From positions 186,001 to 250,000 of the forward strand of contig NZ_JAPJIV010000005.1 of the NCBI RefSeq assembly GCF_026241895.1: a stretch of DNA of 64,000 bases. The letters run 5' to 3'. A model generated the notes under the pieces. That model was not told the origin of the DNA, searched no databases, and worked only from the letters and a program-made list of their open reading frames with translations. Of this stretch, positions 18,001-27,270 are shown one piece after another. How positions within the stretch are numbered: position 1 is the first letter of the stretch; each line of letters begins with the position of its first letter. Origin of the DNA: Pseudomonas sp. RIT-562. Its GTDB lineage: Bacteria > Pseudomonadota > Gammaproteobacteria > Pseudomonadales > Pseudomonadaceae. The translations under genes and the position numbers were made by a program.

Positions 18001-19725
18001 TCATTCTGGTTCAAGCAAGAGAAAAGGATTGTCGGCAGGCATCGTTTCGAACAACAGTTCCGGCCTTTCTAGCAAATAACCTTTGAGTCTTGCTTTCTTC
18101 CGAGGACCTTGGACCTGACAGATCCAGATGTTCAAGCCATCTTCCCGTTTCCTGTGGACCTTCATTTTTTCGAACTGCTTCTGCACCCAACGCCATTCTT
18201 CAATCTCTTGATCGGAATCCTGTGAGATACCAGGAAACTCCTGCGCGTAGCGTTGGAAGAGACCTGGTGTGACCAATAGCACAGTGCCGCTCACTGTGTG
18301 GATTTTAGCCTTGCTGTCGTTGATGATCAGCTTGTGGCTCTGGATGCCTGCCTTGACCCAATTCAGGAATGCCTGGCCAGGGTTGTCCGAAGTGGAATTT
18401 GATATTTCGAGAGCTTTTTGTGACGGCGTATCACGCACCTCGGTTTCACCCATTCCGAACATATCCAGCAATGTTCCGAGGTAGTCGGCATCCTCCATCG
18501 CCATAGGATCTTCCAGCGATTGGTTTTGATGCGATCCTGTTCCGCCTGCCTTGGGGGCTAGTGCAGGTGCCGGAGCGTCAGTCGGGTGGTCATCGACTGC
18601 AATGCTCACCGTTCCGCTGAAAGCTTTTGGGCGGTCTTCGTTCCCCCAGATCAATGCCGGTTGAATGCGCAAAAACGTAAAGGTCTGCTGCCAGTCCCCC
18701 TGAGCGACAAGAGCGGTCCAGATGGCTTTGCCTTCTGGAGTCGACTCGGCCAGCCCATGCGATTGCAGTTCGTCGAACACAGCAAGGTTGGAGGAGGGAA
18801 TGCCCTCAATCGCTTGCGACAGTAGATAGGCTCGCAGCTTGTCCGTGACCGTCTTGCTGACCAGCCAGAGTGCGTCCTGGGTCAGCCATCCCGCGGCACC
18901 CGGCTGGTTGAGTTTCAACTCGTGCTGAACCAGATGACGTAGTCCGCTGATCAAGTGATGTTGCAGCGAATGAATCGGCGCTTGCAGCGCCTTGCTCGGG
19001 TTACCACCGATGTTCTGTGCGGTGGAAACACGGTCGGCCTGCATCACCAACTCACCGAGCACGCCGGCACGTTCGTACTGGCCCGCCAGGACATACAGCA
19101 GACTGGCCCACAGTGGCGGAAATCCACTGAGCCAATCGAGGATTGGGCGGTCGAGAATTTGGGTGTAGAGCAAGCCTGCGGCGGCGCCGTGCAGGTGGTA
19201 GTCACGCCCCTTGATGTAACGAAAACGGTAGGGCTGATCCAGGAAGCCCTGCCAAGGATGCCAAACACGGCCATCCTGGCGTTCGATCAGCAGGTCCACG
19301 GCGATCTTGCCGATGTCATGCAACAGGGCGCCATAGGCAATACCTGCCGACCAGGCGTCAGTCTGGGCAGATTGGTCTTCGGGCGCGGCGCCGGTGGGTA
19401 GCAGATACGACTGACGCAGTTTCAAACTGCAAGCGACCAGCTCTAGGCCATGGTCGAGCATGCCGCCGAGATACGCATGGTGGTGTGTCTCGCTGGCTGG
19501 AAGTTGCTGGACCTGTTCGGCGTAGCGATGGATCGGGTTTAAATAGAGCTGGGTGAATTGCGCTTGGGAGAGGGCGGTGTACTGCCAAATCCGATCGAGC
19601 AACTGACGGCGGTGCTCCGCCGCTAACAAACTGAGGGCCGACTCGACGGGCAGGTAACCTTCGGCGACGCTCACGGTCGGTGGTGGAGTGGGCTTCTGCC
19701 TTTTGTGGCGAAACAGATTGAGCAT
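18001..19725 (-). CDS. traI: MobH-type relaxase, ICE TraI (PFL_4751 family)
   Basis: A 574-residue relaxase of the MobH class, which nicks oriT and pilots the strand into the recipient. The N-terminal TraI_2 domain shows the HD-type metal sites: THHHAYLGGMLDHG (H81-H83, D91, H92) and LLHDIGK (H136, D137). A linker with Pro/Ala stretches (about 385-400) leads to the C-terminal TraI_2_C domain (about 455-565: INDSKAKIHTVSGTVLLVTPG, WICQVQGPRKKARLKGYLL). Length is close to the 600-700 family range. It is transcribed alone, divergent from the small ORF at 19948. Confidence 0.92.
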   Translation of the reverse strand: MLNLFRHKRQKPTPPPTVSVAEGYLPVESALSLLAAEHRRQLLDRIWQYTALSQAQFTQLYLNPIHRYAEQVQQLPASETHHHAYLGGMLDHGLELVACSLKLRQSYLLPTGAAPEDQSAQTDAWSAGIAYGALLHDIGKIAVDLLIERQDGRVWHPWQGFLDQPYRFRYIKGRDYHLHGAAAGLLYTQILDRPILDWLSGFPPLWASLLYVLAGQYERAGVLGELVMQADRVSTAQNIGGNPSKALQAPIHSLQHHLISGLRHLVQHELKLNQPGAAGWLTQDALWLVSKTVTDKLRAYLLSQAIEGIPSSNLAVFDELQSHGLAESTPEGKAIWTALVAQGDWQQTFTFLRIQPALIWGNEDRPKAFSGTVSIAVDDHPTDAPAPALAPKAGGTGSHQNQSLEDPMAMEDADYLGTLLDMFGMGETEVRDTPSQKALEISNSTSDNPGQAFLNWVKAGIQSHKLIINDSKAKIHTVSGTVLLVTPGLFQRYAQEFPGISQDSDQEIEEWRWVQKQFEKMKVHRKREDGLNIWICQVQGPRKKARLKGYLLERPELLFETMPADNPFLLLEPE

Positions 19726-19947
19726 CGTGACCTCCGGGAAGTGGCTGGGTCAGTAGCCTTTTAGCCTTTTCGGATAGGGCTCTTACCCTTGACTCCCCAT
19801 TCCTTTCCAACCGTTACCCGTCCTTTTGGCTCGTGTCCCTTTGTGCGGCAATCGGATTATCGATACTGCTACACGTCAGTTTGTTGAGGGCTGGTATGGA
19901 AAAGACAAGAGTCGGTACACTGCGGTGCCTATTTTTTGGGTCTTGCC

Positions 19948-20145
19948 ATGAACCTCACTGACGCCACGCTCGTGCTGCTGCTCGCGGCACGTATCCATGG
20001 GACCGACGAAGCCGTCAGGGCCTCGGCGAAGAGCGTGGTCAAGAAGTTGCCGCGCAGTAAACGCGATCTGATCTACAAGGTGATCGACAGCCGGAGTCCG
20101 CTTGAACTGGTGGATTTTCTGGCGCAGAACCTGGATGCGGAATGA
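19948..20145 (+). CDS. Small ICE-associated hypothetical protein
   Basis: 65 residues from the ATG at 19948, starting MNLTDATLVLLLAARIHG, basic in the middle (KKLPRSKRDLIYKVID) and ending in an acidic tail. Predicted to be helical and cytoplasmic. It sits divergently from the relaxase gene and converges on the ArdC terminator. The function is unknown; I recognise it only as of a type found near ICE relaxases. Confidence 0.6.
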   Translation: MNLTDATLVLLLAARIHGTDEAVRASAKSVVKKLPRSKRDLIYKVIDSRSPLELVDFLAQNLDAE

Positions 20146-20218
20146 CAGTCTGCGGGTGTGTGCCCATCTCTGATTCTTTGCATCAGAGCCCCGCGGCATG
20201 GGGATTTTTCTGGGCGCA

Positions 20219-20248
20219 GAAAAAAGGGCCCAACTCGCGTTGGGCCCT
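20219..20248 (-). terminator. Rho-independent terminator of the ArdC gene
   Basis: A perfect 10-bp stem AGGGCCCAAC / GTTGGGCCCT with loop TCGC at 20225-20248. On the - strand it is followed by a T run (AAAAAA on the + strand), 30 bp after the ardC stop. Confidence 0.88.
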
Positions 20249-20277
20249 GTGATGCGATTGCAGCGGTGAGGTAACAA

Positions 20278-21237
20278 TCAAACTCCATCGTTCATGCATC
20301 GTGAGTCATCCATTACCATCTGCTTCAGTTTCTGCTCCAGGTTGAGTACATACTCCGAGGCGCTTCGGGCGTGACCACTGGCGCGAAAGATCGCGCGTTT
20401 GTCAGCCTTGAGCAGGCCGAGCCAGGAATCGATATAGCCCTCGTGCCTCAGCTCTCCCTGAATGTCGGCGTAAGCACATAAAAACGCAGCGCCCATCTCG
20501 GCGATCAACTCCTCAAGCGCGTAGCCTGGCGAGCCGAACGGATAGGCTGACGTCACCCCCTCACGTTGCAACCGAGCGTGATGCCCGGTCCAGTGCGTCA
20601 GCTCGTGCAGTGCGGTGGCGTAGTACCCGCCTTCATCGTGAAATTGTGCTTTTGTCGGCAGTTGGATGAGATCCCTGATCGGGTGGTAAAAGGCTTCGTC
20701 GGCAGGCCGATGAACGATGTGTGCACCTGAACTTAACAGCAGATTTTCCGCAACGCTATTGGCCTGGAATGGATCGGTCGGTTCCGTTTCGAGCAGGGTT
20801 TGATTGAACATCTCGAGCCCCTCCGTTTGCTCGATGTTGAACAGAAAATGCGTCCTGAGAATGCCGAAGTGAGCAACCTTGGGCTGACCGTTTTCATCGA
20901 GTACGGGTTGGCCTGACTCGGTCTGTTCCTCGCGCTCCATCGGCTTGTAGAGCACAGCCAGAGTGCTGTGCTCACCCTTACGGATGTGCCCACCGGCCTT
21001 TTTAGCTTGGTTGAAGGTCAGCCAACGATCTTGAGTGAACCCCTGCAACCTGGCCTCGGCCCAGAGCAGCGGTAAATTGATGCCCGAATACGGACGTCGC
21101 GTGATGGCATTGATGGGGTAGGGTTGATGGCCGATGTAAGCGGAGCCACTTGAGGACCAGGGTTTGATCCAGGGAGCAACGCCTTGGTCTAACGCGGTAA
21201 CGATCTTGTCAGTTACGTCTTGGTAGATATCGCGCAT
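20278..21237 (-). CDS. ardC: ArdC-family antirestriction protein
   Basis: 319 residues from the ATG at 21237 (MRDIYQDVTDKIV), with GAGGAA just upstream; the frame is open further but that extension is unlike the family. The N-terminal ArdC domain binds single-stranded DNA (APWIKPW, GYPYSGINLPLLW-like, FNQAKKAGGHIRKGE). The C-terminal zincin-like metallopeptidase has HELTHWTGH at 211-219. ArdC protects incoming plasmid DNA from host restriction during conjugation. A GC-rich hairpin lies at 21277-21302 in the leader, and a structured RNA element lies upstream of the preceding gene. Confidence 0.9.
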   Translation of the reverse strand: MRDIYQDVTDKIVTALDQGVAPWIKPWSSSGSAYIGHQPYPINAITRRPYSGINLPLLWAEARLQGFTQDRWLTFNQAKKAGGHIRKGEHSTLAVLYKPMEREEQTESGQPVLDENGQPKVAHFGILRTHFLFNIEQTEGLEMFNQTLLETEPTDPFQANSVAENLLLSSGAHIVHRPADEAFYHPIRDLIQLPTKAQFHDEGGYYATALHELTHWTGHHARLQREGVTSAYPFGSPGYALEELIAEMGAAFLCAYADIQGELRHEGYIDSWLGLLKADKRAIFRASGHARSASEYVLNLEQKLKQMVMDDSRCMNDGV

Positions 21238-21276
21238 GGCAATTTCCTCGAGAGAAAAATGGAGGAACGCCTTGCC

Positions 21277-21302
21277 CGCCGGGGGAGAGTTCCCCGGTGG
21301 GT
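21277..21302 (-). promoter_or_regulatory. GC-rich hairpin in the ardC leader
   Basis: On the + strand, CCGCCGGGG followed by GAGAGTT then CCCCGGTGG: about nine pairs with one mismatch. It lies 40 nt before the ardC start. It could modulate translation or transcript stability; similar G-run/C-run hairpins precede other genes of this ICE. Confidence 0.4.
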
Positions 21303-21367
21303 GATGGGCTGGATTGATGCAGGCCTGCATGCCGTCCGAATGTGGAGGTGGGCGCCGCCAATTGCGC

Positions 21368-21697
21368 TTAGCGCTGGTGTTCTCCTGTAAGCGCTATCAG
21401 TAAGGCGCCAGGCTGACCCGGTTCTTGGAGTAGGCTGAGACTCAATTGCAGCAACGGGTCGTGGTCGAAGTGATCGGTTGGTTCAATGTGGACTACCTCG
21501 AACAGCACATAGGGCTTTTGTGGATAGGCCAGGTGGGCTTCGAAGGCTGCGCGCAATACGTGGCTCAACCGATCGATCTGCAGCTTCCCAGCGTGATCGG
21601 AACGCTCGAGCTGTACTGCGCGTTGCCACGCGCCAGGTGTGAACACGATGGGCAACCGAAGGGTGTTCAGTGTTTCCGGTGTAAGTGAGTCGGGCAT
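21368..21697 (-). CDS. ICE-associated hypothetical protein ahead of ArdC
   Basis: 109 residues from the ATG at 21697 (MPDSLTPETLNTLRLPIVFT), preceded by GGAGAC. It contains ERSDHAGKLQIDRLSHVLRA and a C-terminal LSLSLLQEPGQPGALLIAL. No named function is recognised. It is the first gene of the unit with ardC and carries a long structured leader, which suggests that it is also expressed early on entry. Not membrane-associated. Confidence 0.6.
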   Translation of the reverse strand: MPDSLTPETLNTLRLPIVFTPGAWQRAVQLERSDHAGKLQIDRLSHVLRAAFEAHLAYPQKPYVLFEVVHIEPTDHFDHDPLLQLSLSLLQEPGQPGALLIALTGEHQR

Positions 21698-21735
21698 GGT
21701 ATGTCTCCGTTGAAAACGCGAAGAAACCTGTCCCG

Positions 21736-21757
21736 TGCGGGAAAAATTTCCCCGCAG
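21736..21757 (-). promoter_or_regulatory. Hairpin close to the start of the 21697 gene
   Basis: TGCGGGAAA ... TTTCCCCGCA, with one bulged C, forms a stem of about nine pairs about 40 nt before the start codon. Between the structured RNA element and the gene. A regulatory role is inferred only. Confidence 0.35.
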
Positions 21758-21828
21758 TGGGTTGAAGAAAATCAAGAAGGTTTTCCTGACGAGCAGAGCT
21801 CGAAAGGCGCTCAGGAGAGCAGTAGGCG

Positions 21829-21953
21829 TTCATCACCGTAGAAACGGTCACCGTGCGAGCTACCGAACGCTAATCGCACTTGGGGAGAGCCATCATCGAA
21901 GTGACGTAGCCTTGAAGGTTCTGACTACCTGGGAAAGTGCTGTCGATAACAGC
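21829..21953 (-). ncRNA. Structured RNA element, copy A (resembles the radC RNA motif)
   Basis: On the - strand this segment contains, in order: hairpin GCTGT/ACAGC (21939-21953), CCCAGGTAG then GAACCTTCAAGGCTAC forming a GTAG/CTAC stem with an inner GAA/TTC, hairpin GTGCGA/TCGCAC with an inner stem, and ACCGT-TTCT-ACGGT followed by GATGAACGCC. A second copy at 45829-45958 keeps order and spacing with compensatory changes (ACCGC/GCGGT). The radC motif is a known leader found upstream of DNA-related genes such as antirestriction and radC on mobile elements; here it precedes the ardC unit. The Rfam identity was not checked. Confidence 0.65.
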
Positions 21954-22152
21954 GATCCGTACCTTGTATTTAACTGGACGATTTGTATGGGTCAATGACT
22001 GTAGAGACGCTGTTTCACGGAGCTTGTCTTCTGTCTTCCAGTGAAGATTTTTCGGCTGGGGCAAACTGATAAACGGTCAGGCACGGGCCGATTTCAGTAG
22101 TACGCTATTGCTCTTGTCTCAACCATGAAAACGCTCAGAAGAGGGCGAGACC

Positions 22153-22518
22153 ATGCCGATTCAGCAACCTGTTCAGAGTTCACGTGTCCACCGCTGGGCG
22201 TACGTCTGTGGTATGTCGGTGAAGCGTGGTTACCGCAGGTTGAAAACGTTTGAATCCCGCGTGGTTGAGCGTGCGGAGACGGTAGGTATGCCCGCAGATA
22301 AAATTCTTGTTCGCGGGAGTTTTCTGGCTGCCAAGTTGGCTCTGCTCGGAGCATTTATTTTTGTTAGCTTCTGGTTGTTTGTGCTGATGTGCACAATCGT
22401 CGTATTAGCAGCTATCCCAATTCAAGATTCAGACACTCCAGGTATTGACGATATCGATGATCCAGTGCATAGAACGTCTTGGCCTGAGCGGTACGATAAA
22501 TGGGGTTCTCTGAAGTAG
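22153..22518 (+). CDS. DUF3742-like ICE membrane protein
   Basis: 121 residues. The N-terminal half is basic (SRVHRWAYVCGMSVKRGYRRL, then ERAETVGMPADKILVRG) and is followed by one long hydrophobic segment (about 60-88: LAAKLALLGAFIFVSFWLF). The C-terminus is acidic and cytoplasmic. The GMPAD...KLALL layout is what I recall of DUF3742 proteins encoded next to the TraG-like gene of these ICEs. It is one of the few + strand ICE genes and converges on the TraG-like gene 9 bp away. Confidence 0.6.
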   Translation: MPIQQPVQSSRVHRWAYVCGMSVKRGYRRLKTFESRVVERAETVGMPADKILVRGSFLAAKLALLGAFIFVSFWLFVLMCTIVVLAAIPIQDSDTPGIDDIDDPVHRTSWPERYDKWGSLK

Positions 22519-22526
22519 CCTCTTGG

Positions 22527-24083
22527 TTATTTTGAGCTCGATTTACCCGAAACAATTCTTGCACCGCTCATCAACTGAGAGGTTCCGTTAGAGCTCGCTG
22601 TCTGTGCTGCGTGGGTTCCCCTGCTGAGCATTCCTTCTACGCCTGAACCTACGCTATATCCGGCCCAACTCATGGTGGCTAGAAAAACCATCGGCAGCAC
22701 GATGAACATCGCCCCCATCACGTACTCGATCACCTGCGCGGTGACAGTCCCATCCATAAACCCGGATGTGGGCAGCGACAACAGCACCTGATTGGAAGCC
22801 GAAACCTGGTTGTACAGGGTATCGAGCATGCTGGAGTCGACCCAACGCGCTAGTTCCCACCAGAAGGTCAGCATGTGTAAGGTGAACAGCGCGAACGTCA
22901 CGGTCATGACGGTCTTCAACTGATAGGTACTGACCAGCAAGATCAGCGGCAAGCTGATGATGATGCCCATGATCAGGAAAGCCTGCACCATCGGCAGGGC
23001 GGCGCGTAGCGCATTCATCGCCGGGAAGTTGCTGAAGGAGCCGAGGGCCAAGCCGGTATTGGTGGCCAGGTTATTAAGCCCCTGATTGATCGAGCCGCCA
23101 CGAGCGCTGGAACCATAGTCCTGGTACACCTGTCCGGGCGACATGGACATCGATTGCTGGCGCGGACTGACCAGTTCGCGCAGGGTGGCATCCTCGATCT
23201 CGTTGCTCGAGCGGCCAGTCAGCCAACCTTTCAGCTGAGTCAGCAGAGAGGGATCAACCTGCTGGATCAACCGCTCGAGCAAGCCAACACCGCTGTCGCT
23301 CCACCACTGCTTGCAAGTGGGGTAGCCCGCGCCATTCTCCAGCCGCGGCAAGGAAACATCGCGGCTTTCGTCATACGGCCAACTGATTCGCGGTGTGCGT
23401 GAACGATCCGTGTCGTAGTAGCCGGGCGTGTCGAGAAGATAGCTTGAGCCGATCCAGGACGCGTCGTGACTTTGTGCCTTGTCCAGTTGCGGGCGATTGG
23501 TAAACAACCGAGAACGGGAATAGCCATAACAGTCGCGGGTGAAGTCGGCGACTTCCTGCAGCAGTACCTGGCTGTTGATACGCGAGCTGTCGATCTCCAT
23601 GCGCATCTGCCGAATATCCGGTGCGCAGGGAATGGAGGCGGTGGCTGCGGCGGTTACCCCTTTGCTCAAGGCATGCACTAGAAACCACCAGATCGGTACG
23701 TTGGCGGAGCGTTCGCCGATGGTATTGAAGGTCGTCCCCCAGGCGGTTTCCGCTGGCTTGGCCACACTTACGCCGCAGCGCTGACTTGCCGCATCATCGA
23801 ACGTCATTGACGAGAGGCTCAACGGAAAGACCGGCGCGCAGCCGAACAATACGACGATGTAGGCCAGCCACAACCGGTTCTCGATCCGCGGCACCGAGAG
23901 CAATCCCTTGTTTCCCTCATCCGCGCCTTGCTGACGGGCTGACAGCCATTCCTGGAGGATGATCGCGCCGAAGGGCGCGGCAAACAGCCCGGTGTCGGAC
24001 AGGACGCTCCAGAGTCCGTTGTTAATGATCCAGGCCAGCAGGGAGAGGTAAAATTCCAGGTAGCTGTTGGTGCTCAGGAGCAT
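22527..24083 (-). CDS. TraG N-terminal domain-like conjugation protein
   Basis: A 518-residue inner-membrane protein of the mating-pair formation system. It has hydrophobic segments at the N-terminus (about 5-30, 65-90), around 120-150 and in the C-terminal third (about 360-480). Opening residues LEFYLSLLAWIINNGLW are typical of the TraG-N family of ICEs. In F-like systems TraG stabilises mating pairs; the ICE homologue is assumed to do likewise. It follows a small membrane protein by 10 bp in a long - strand operon. Confidence 0.82.
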   Translation of the reverse strand: MLLSTNSYLEFYLSLLAWIINNGLWSVLSDTGLFAAPFGAIILQEWLSARQQGADEGNKGLLSVPRIENRLWLAYIVVLFGCAPVFPLSLSSMTFDDAASQRCGVSVAKPAETAWGTTFNTIGERSANVPIWWFLVHALSKGVTAAATASIPCAPDIRQMRMEIDSSRINSQVLLQEVADFTRDCYGYSRSRLFTNRPQLDKAQSHDASWIGSSYLLDTPGYYDTDRSRTPRISWPYDESRDVSLPRLENGAGYPTCKQWWSDSGVGLLERLIQQVDPSLLTQLKGWLTGRSSNEIEDATLRELVSPRQQSMSMSPGQVYQDYGSSARGGSINQGLNNLATNTGLALGSFSNFPAMNALRAALPMVQAFLIMGIIISLPLILLVSTYQLKTVMTVTFALFTLHMLTFWWELARWVDSSMLDTLYNQVSASNQVLLSLPTSGFMDGTVTAQVIEYVMGAMFIVLPMVFLATMSWAGYSVGSGVEGMLSRGTHAAQTASSNGTSQLMSGARIVSGKSSSK

Positions 24084-24093
24084 GGTGGTGACC

Positions 24094-24402
24094 TCACAGT
24101 CGGGTGAGTTCGACGCAGGTAAAGAGCACGAGCCCTAATGTCCCGATGCGTTTCACGCGCAGTCGATCCTGGGGTCGATGTCGGTAGCGCTGAAGCAGAT
24201 CCCACCAGAGCGCAAAGAGGGCGCCGTAGAGCAGGGCACGCCACCCCCGCAGATAGGGTCGTACGGATTCGAATGCCTGCTGCCAGGCCTCGAAACTACC
24301 TAGCGCAGTGCGGCCGATCCATGCGACCAGTGCAGCGGTCAGGATCATCACTGCGGCAATCCCCAGACTTGAAAGCAAAGTGAATAGCGGTGAGCGTTTC
24401 AT
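24094..24402 (-). CDS. Small ICE membrane protein
   Basis: 102 residues with three hydrophobic segments (about 8-28, 52-68, 88-100) and a basic linker RHRPQDRLRVKR. It lies between the PFL_4711-family gene (3-bp gap) and the TraG-like gene, a conserved slot in PFGI-1-type elements. No biochemical role is known to me. Confidence 0.7.
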   Translation of the reverse strand: MKRSPLFTLLSSLGIAAVMILTAALVAWIGRTALGSFEAWQQAFESVRPYLRGWRALLYGALFALWWDLLQRYRHRPQDRLRVKRIGTLGLVLFTCVELTRL

Positions 24403-24405
24403 GGC

Positions 24406-25788
24406 TCACTTGCGCCTGGCGTCAGCATCATTGAGTCGACCGGGCTCGGGGTCGCCTTGCTCGACGGTACGCGATGCGTCGGCACCACCGGCATGCCGGT
24501 CGAGCACCAGGCTGGCGGTGTTGGTGGCCAGCATCTGCCGGACCTGCAGTTCGGTCTGCAGCAGGCGTATTTCGCGCTCCAGGGTGTCGATGTTTTTCGT
24601 CAAGGCGCTCTGTGCCGGCTCGGCTGAGGCGATGTTCGGTTCGTGACTGCCCGCCAGCAGGGTGCGCAGTAGCAGCAACGCTTTGTCGAGCACACTGGAC
24701 AAGGCCGTCTCACTGGCCAGGCGCCGCGCCAACAGGTCCTGATCGGGGTCGTCACGCAGGGCTTCGACCACACCACGGGTCACCGGCAGCATCGGGCTGG
24801 AGGCTTTCGCCAGGTTGTCAGGGGTAGGCGGCAGAGAGCCAGACAATAGCCCTTGCAGGGCCTTGAGGCGCTCGTTATAGGCCTCCTGGATCAGCGGCGT
24901 CAGTCCGCTGCCAGCGGTCGCACGCAGAGTTTCGCAGCTGTCGCAGGTCGCGACTTCGCTCTCGCCCAACACCCGAACGGCCCAGTCGGACTCCTCTTGG
25001 GGCAAAGCCCATGTCTGGCAAATAGCCCCTCCCAGGCAATCACTGCTACTGATCGAGGCACTGTCATCCACCGTACGGTTATGCAGCAGGTTATAGCCTG
25101 CGCGGACCACGTCGGCGGTCACCCGAATGGGCGTCTGTCCGTTACCTCCGGCCTTCGAACCGCCGACCCAGGACACCCCATTGTTGCCGTTATGGGCCTC
25201 GGTGTTTTTCACCGCTGCCACCGCATCACCTCCGGTTTGCTCCAGATTGCCCTGCATCTCCTGGTTTTTGGCCAGCGCACCCCAGCCGGCTTGACCGACC
25301 TTATCCGCCATCTTTTCGGCCATGGCCTGGCAGGTTAGCTTGGAGCGGTCGAAGTCGATCCGACCTTGCATCACCCCGTTACTGAGCAACTCATACAGAC
25401 CGGGGTTGGCGCGCTGGATGATCAACGCCGGCAGCGACATCACCGCTTGGGTCGCGTTCTGCACGATGCTGCCCATGATCTGCTGGAAACCTTCGGTGAC
25501 GCCGTTCAGCTGGTTTTGCAGGGTGTTGGTGAGGCTCATGTTTCCGCACATCATGTTCGCTCGCCAGGAGCCGCCGACGCCGAGACCGCTGGGTCGATAG
25601 AGCGAGCTCGGTGAGCCCACTGCCGAGCCGCCACCAATGGTGTACATCACTCGGTCGTCGAGTACTTCACCTTGAGTACCCAGACGGTAATCGCCCTCGG
25701 CGGCGTAGGCATGTGTGGCAATGGCGAGCAGTCCACAGAGCAACAGACTCATCGTGCCCAACCAGGGCCGCGCGAGAAGCCGACTCAT
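24406..25788 (-). CDS. ICE transfer protein, PFL_4711 family (TraH-like position)
   Basis: 460 residues with a cleavable signal peptide (about 1-30, ending THAYAAEG), so periplasmic. It has many cysteines (CGNMS, CQAMAEKM, CLGGAICQ, CDSCETL) suggesting disulfides, and a C-terminal coiled coil (IDTLEREIRLLQTELQVRQML). It fits TIGR03755. Its start overlaps the previous gene by ATGA. Probably part of the periplasmic pilus/mating-pair assembly. Confidence 0.85.
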   Translation of the reverse strand: MSRLLARPWLGTMSLLLCGLLAIATHAYAAEGDYRLGTQGEVLDDRVMYTIGGGSAVGSPSSLYRPSGLGVGGSWRANMMCGNMSLTNTLQNQLNGVTEGFQQIMGSIVQNATQAVMSLPALIIQRANPGLYELLSNGVMQGRIDFDRSKLTCQAMAEKMADKVGQAGWGALAKNQEMQGNLEQTGGDAVAAVKNTEAHNGNNGVSWVGGSKAGGNGQTPIRVTADVVRAGYNLLHNRTVDDSASISSSDCLGGAICQTWALPQEESDWAVRVLGESEVATCDSCETLRATAGSGLTPLIQEAYNERLKALQGLLSGSLPPTPDNLAKASSPMLPVTRGVVEALRDDPDQDLLARRLASETALSSVLDKALLLLRTLLAGSHEPNIASAEPAQSALTKNIDTLEREIRLLQTELQVRQMLATNTASLVLDRHAGGADASRTVEQGDPEPGRLNDADARRK

Positions 25789-26741
25789 GAAGCACCTCCT
25801 TCGAAGTCGATGCTGAACAGGAAGGTCTGTCCCTCACGTTTGCAGCAGCTATAGGGACGCCACAGCGACCAGGCGTAGCCGCCATCCGCGCTCTGTACCG
25901 GATCGCTGGGGAAGATGGCGCACGTGGGCTGCACCTGGGGGTAGAGCAATTGCCATTTGTGGGTCGAAGCGTCGTTTTCAACGATCGGGCCAGGCGGCCA
26001 GTAGCCGTCGCGTTTGGCGGGCGTGAGTGGTAAGTACACATGCGGCTGCCAGTTGTGGGTAATCACATCGCCGGCGCGTTGCGCCATGACTGCGGCCGCC
26101 TTGAAATCGTCGGGCTGTACCAGAAAGCCCTGCCGGGGATAAACGTTGCCCCACATGTTTCCCGAGACCTGACGACCAATTTCACGGATCCCCGGCATGA
26201 GCGATTCGGGGTAGAAACTTTCTGGGATGCCATGGCGCCAGGCCAGTGAGTCCAGGGTACTCAGGTAGTAAGGCATTAATGCAGTTGCACCGCTGGCGCA
26301 GGCATAGCCGGATTGCGAAGCCAGTTGCGTTGCGACCCAGCCACCGGGGTGGCCGATGCCATCAACGTTCTTGAATCGAGGCAGGTTGTCGCGGCGGGCG
26401 TTCGGCGTGATCAGGTTGCCGCCACCTTCTGCACCGCTGATGGGAGCGGAGAGGGTGGTCATCTCGGTCCAGGGGTTATTGCCGGTGGTGGCGTAGCTCG
26501 AGACGACCAGTTCAGGAATGAAATGACGAACCTTGGTCGAGGTTTTGACTGTGCAGCCGAAGGGCGTGCAGAGGAGCCAGAAACAAATACCGACGACCCT
26601 GTATTCGAGACAGTTTGGCGAAAGCACGGAGGAGGTGATGCTGACGGTGTCCAGCGCCATGCTTAGGCCGCACGCCAGCAGAATGCTTAGCGCCAAGGGC
26701 CGTAGTTTTGTGGGCGGAAGTGACGAGCAGGCAACAGGCAT
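25785..26741 (-). CDS. ICE transfer protein, PFL_4710 family (TraU-like)
   Basis: 318 residues with an N-terminal signal or anchor (about 12-32) and conserved cysteine-rich TraU-like features: SPNCLEYRVVGICFWLLCTPFGC early and YPQVQPTCAIFP...PYSCCKREG late. It matches TIGR03756. TraU-like proteins are periplasmic mating-pair formation factors. A TIGR03757 protein normally precedes this gene in PFGI-type ICEs; here an XRE regulator takes that place. Confidence 0.85.
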   Translation of the reverse strand: MPVACSSLPPTKLRPLALSILLACGLSMALDTVSITSSVLSPNCLEYRVVGICFWLLCTPFGCTVKTSTKVRHFIPELVVSSYATTGNNPWTEMTTLSAPISGAEGGGNLITPNARRDNLPRFKNVDGIGHPGGWVATQLASQSGYACASGATALMPYYLSTLDSLAWRHGIPESFYPESLMPGIREIGRQVSGNMWGNVYPRQGFLVQPDDFKAAAVMAQRAGDVITHNWQPHVYLPLTPAKRDGYWPPGPIVENDASTHKWQLLYPQVQPTCAIFPSDPVQSADGGYAWSLWRPYSCCKREGQTFLFSIDFEGGAS

Positions 26742-26846
26742 TATCCAGGCTCTCGGTGTATGGCCTGGGCAGGTTCGGTTAGGGACTGAAGACTGTCAGT
26801 GGGAATTATGAAGGCGGATCTATCGGATTTGTGAGGCGTGGGACTA

Positions 26847-27101
26847 TTATTTGACGTGAAGGGAGCTGCGCAGGGTATCGGGGTCTACAAGTAGTTGATC
26901 TGTGGTGATTTCGAAAATATTGGCGAGTTTGCACAGGACCAACAGCGAGGGGTTGCCCGCGCATCGTTCGATTTGGCTGACGTAGGTGCGATCCACCTCG
27001 GCCATGAGCGCCAGCTGCTCCTGGGTAAGGTTCTTTACGCGCCGCATCCAGCGGATGTTCTCCGCCAGTTGCAGACGAAGTTGTTCGTAGTCTTGAGTCA
27101 T
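26847..27101 (-). CDS. XRE-family transcriptional regulator
   Basis: 84 residues, nearly all one HTH_3 domain: LRLQLAENIRWMRRVKNLTQEQL, then AEVDRTYVSQIERCAGNPSL as helix-turn-helix, and ANIFEITTDQLLVDP. It should bind DNA as a dimer and could control the TraU-like operon directly downstream, the divergent gene at 27271, or itself. It is located in an ICE cargo hot spot. Confidence 0.88.
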   Translation of the reverse strand: MTQDYEQLRLQLAENIRWMRRVKNLTQEQLALMAEVDRTYVSQIERCAGNPSLLVLCKLANIFEITTDQLLVDPDTLRSSLHVK

Positions 27102-27270
27102 GCGCGCAAATTGCGCCTTGAGGGACTCTCAATCCACGGGATATAGTCTACATTGGCATTGAATTAGGACATTTGGTGCCCATGCCTGTTATCGAGCGTT
27201 CATTTGGTGTCGTTAAGATTTCGAGGCTGGGTCCAGTGTCTAACAATAAAATCAGAAATCTAGGGTGCGT

